A stretch of DNA of 64,000 nt, from the NCBI GenBank assembly GCA_016214145.1, contig JACRPA010000005.1:248001-312000 (forward strand). The letters are read 5' to 3'. Positions 63,954-64,000 of this stretch are shown in pieces. Under the pieces are notes generated by a model. That model was not told where the DNA came from, made no database searches, and was given only the letters and a program-made list of their open reading frames with translations. Position 1 is the first letter of the stretch. The number at the start of each line of letters is the position of its first letter. The translations under genes were made by a program, and so were the position numbers. Source of the DNA: Rhodocyclales bacterium. GTDB lineage: Bacteria > Pseudomonadota > Gammaproteobacteria > Burkholderiales > Rhodocyclaceae.

Positions 63954-64000
63954 TCAGGCCGGTTCGGCGAGAAACCGCGCAAACTCCGTGTCGTGCTCCG
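63954..64000 (-). CDS. Possible C-terminal end of a minus-strand gene (runs off right edge)
   Basis: The last 47 bases, read on the minus strand, stay open for 14 codons to a TGA at 63956-63954 (…EFARFLAEPA), in codons typical of this GC-rich genome. A convergent gene end here fits the lack of any plus-strand start after 63914. Too short to assign. Confidence 0.3.
   Translation of the reverse strand, partial: EHDTEFARFLAEPA

Overview
The window looks like chromosomal DNA of a GC-rich, metabolically versatile betaproteobacterium. It combines a sat-aprBA sulfite oxidation locus, a soxYZAXB thiosulfate oxidation operon without soxCD nearby, phenylacetyl-CoA catabolism genes (paaGIJK, paaY) and a type IVa pilin with a sigma-54 promoter. 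That mix fits the Rhodocyclales/Sterolibacteriaceae (Sulfuritalea-like) lineage, but the taxonomy is inferred from gene content only. No rRNA, tRNA, CRISPR array, insertion sequence or prophage was seen.

Layout. (1) 1-4114: an aryl/acyl-CoA ligase (cut by the left edge) diverges from an operon of SDR dehydrogenase, crotonase-fold protein, TetR regulator and a second crotonase-fold protein. Two matching 18-bp operator-like sites lie in the divergent promoter region. (2) 4191-6763: a soluble PAS-GAF histidine kinase translationally coupled to a SAM methyltransferase. (3) 6872-13794: paaG-paaI-paaJ-paaK on the minus strand, paaY diverging from it, then sucCD, which handles the succinyl-CoA produced by the pathway. 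(4) 13849-27309: a plus-strand signalling block of CHASE2 Ser/Thr kinase, PP2C phosphatase, FHA protein, CHASE2 adenylate cyclase, cyclic-nucleotide phosphodiesterase, cNMP-binding/rhodanese protein, GAF-PilB-type ATPase and GAF/HD-GYP protein, ending at pilA. I consider this the most interesting system in the window: Ser/Thr phosphorylation, cAMP and probably c-di-GMP modules wired together next to a pilus motor and pilin. (5) 27326-35249: a glycosylation locus on the plus strand (GT-C-like TPR protein, GT2, GT4, methyltransferase, GT2, a small unknown protein, TPR-GT9). (6) 35221-44040: a minus-strand polysaccharide export and modification operon (DUF4143 ATPase, wzm, cysC, wzt, sulfotransferase, TylF-type methyltransferase, acyltransferase, methyltransferase, WbsX-like protein), which suggests a sulfated, methylated, acylated surface glycan. 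(7) 44139-46850: CYTH-CHAD, SixA and HAD phosphatase genes. (8) 46979-51661: a tripartite TolC/MacA/MacB-type efflux operon. (9) 51766-56095: soxYZAXB. (10) 56266-57198: a single-domain response regulator and moaC. (11) 57298-58734: an M48 protease. (12) 58757-63914: sat, aprB, aprA and a YkgJ-like cysteine-cluster protein. A minus-strand gene may enter at the right edge.

The window is peppered with short dispersed repeats. One REP-like family (core GTAGGTCGGGCTTCAGCCC) occurs at six loci and twice supplies a stop codon or coding sequence. A different, REPIN-like 86-bp element sits in frame inside a membrane glycosyltransferase gene. A third repeat family occurs at two places.
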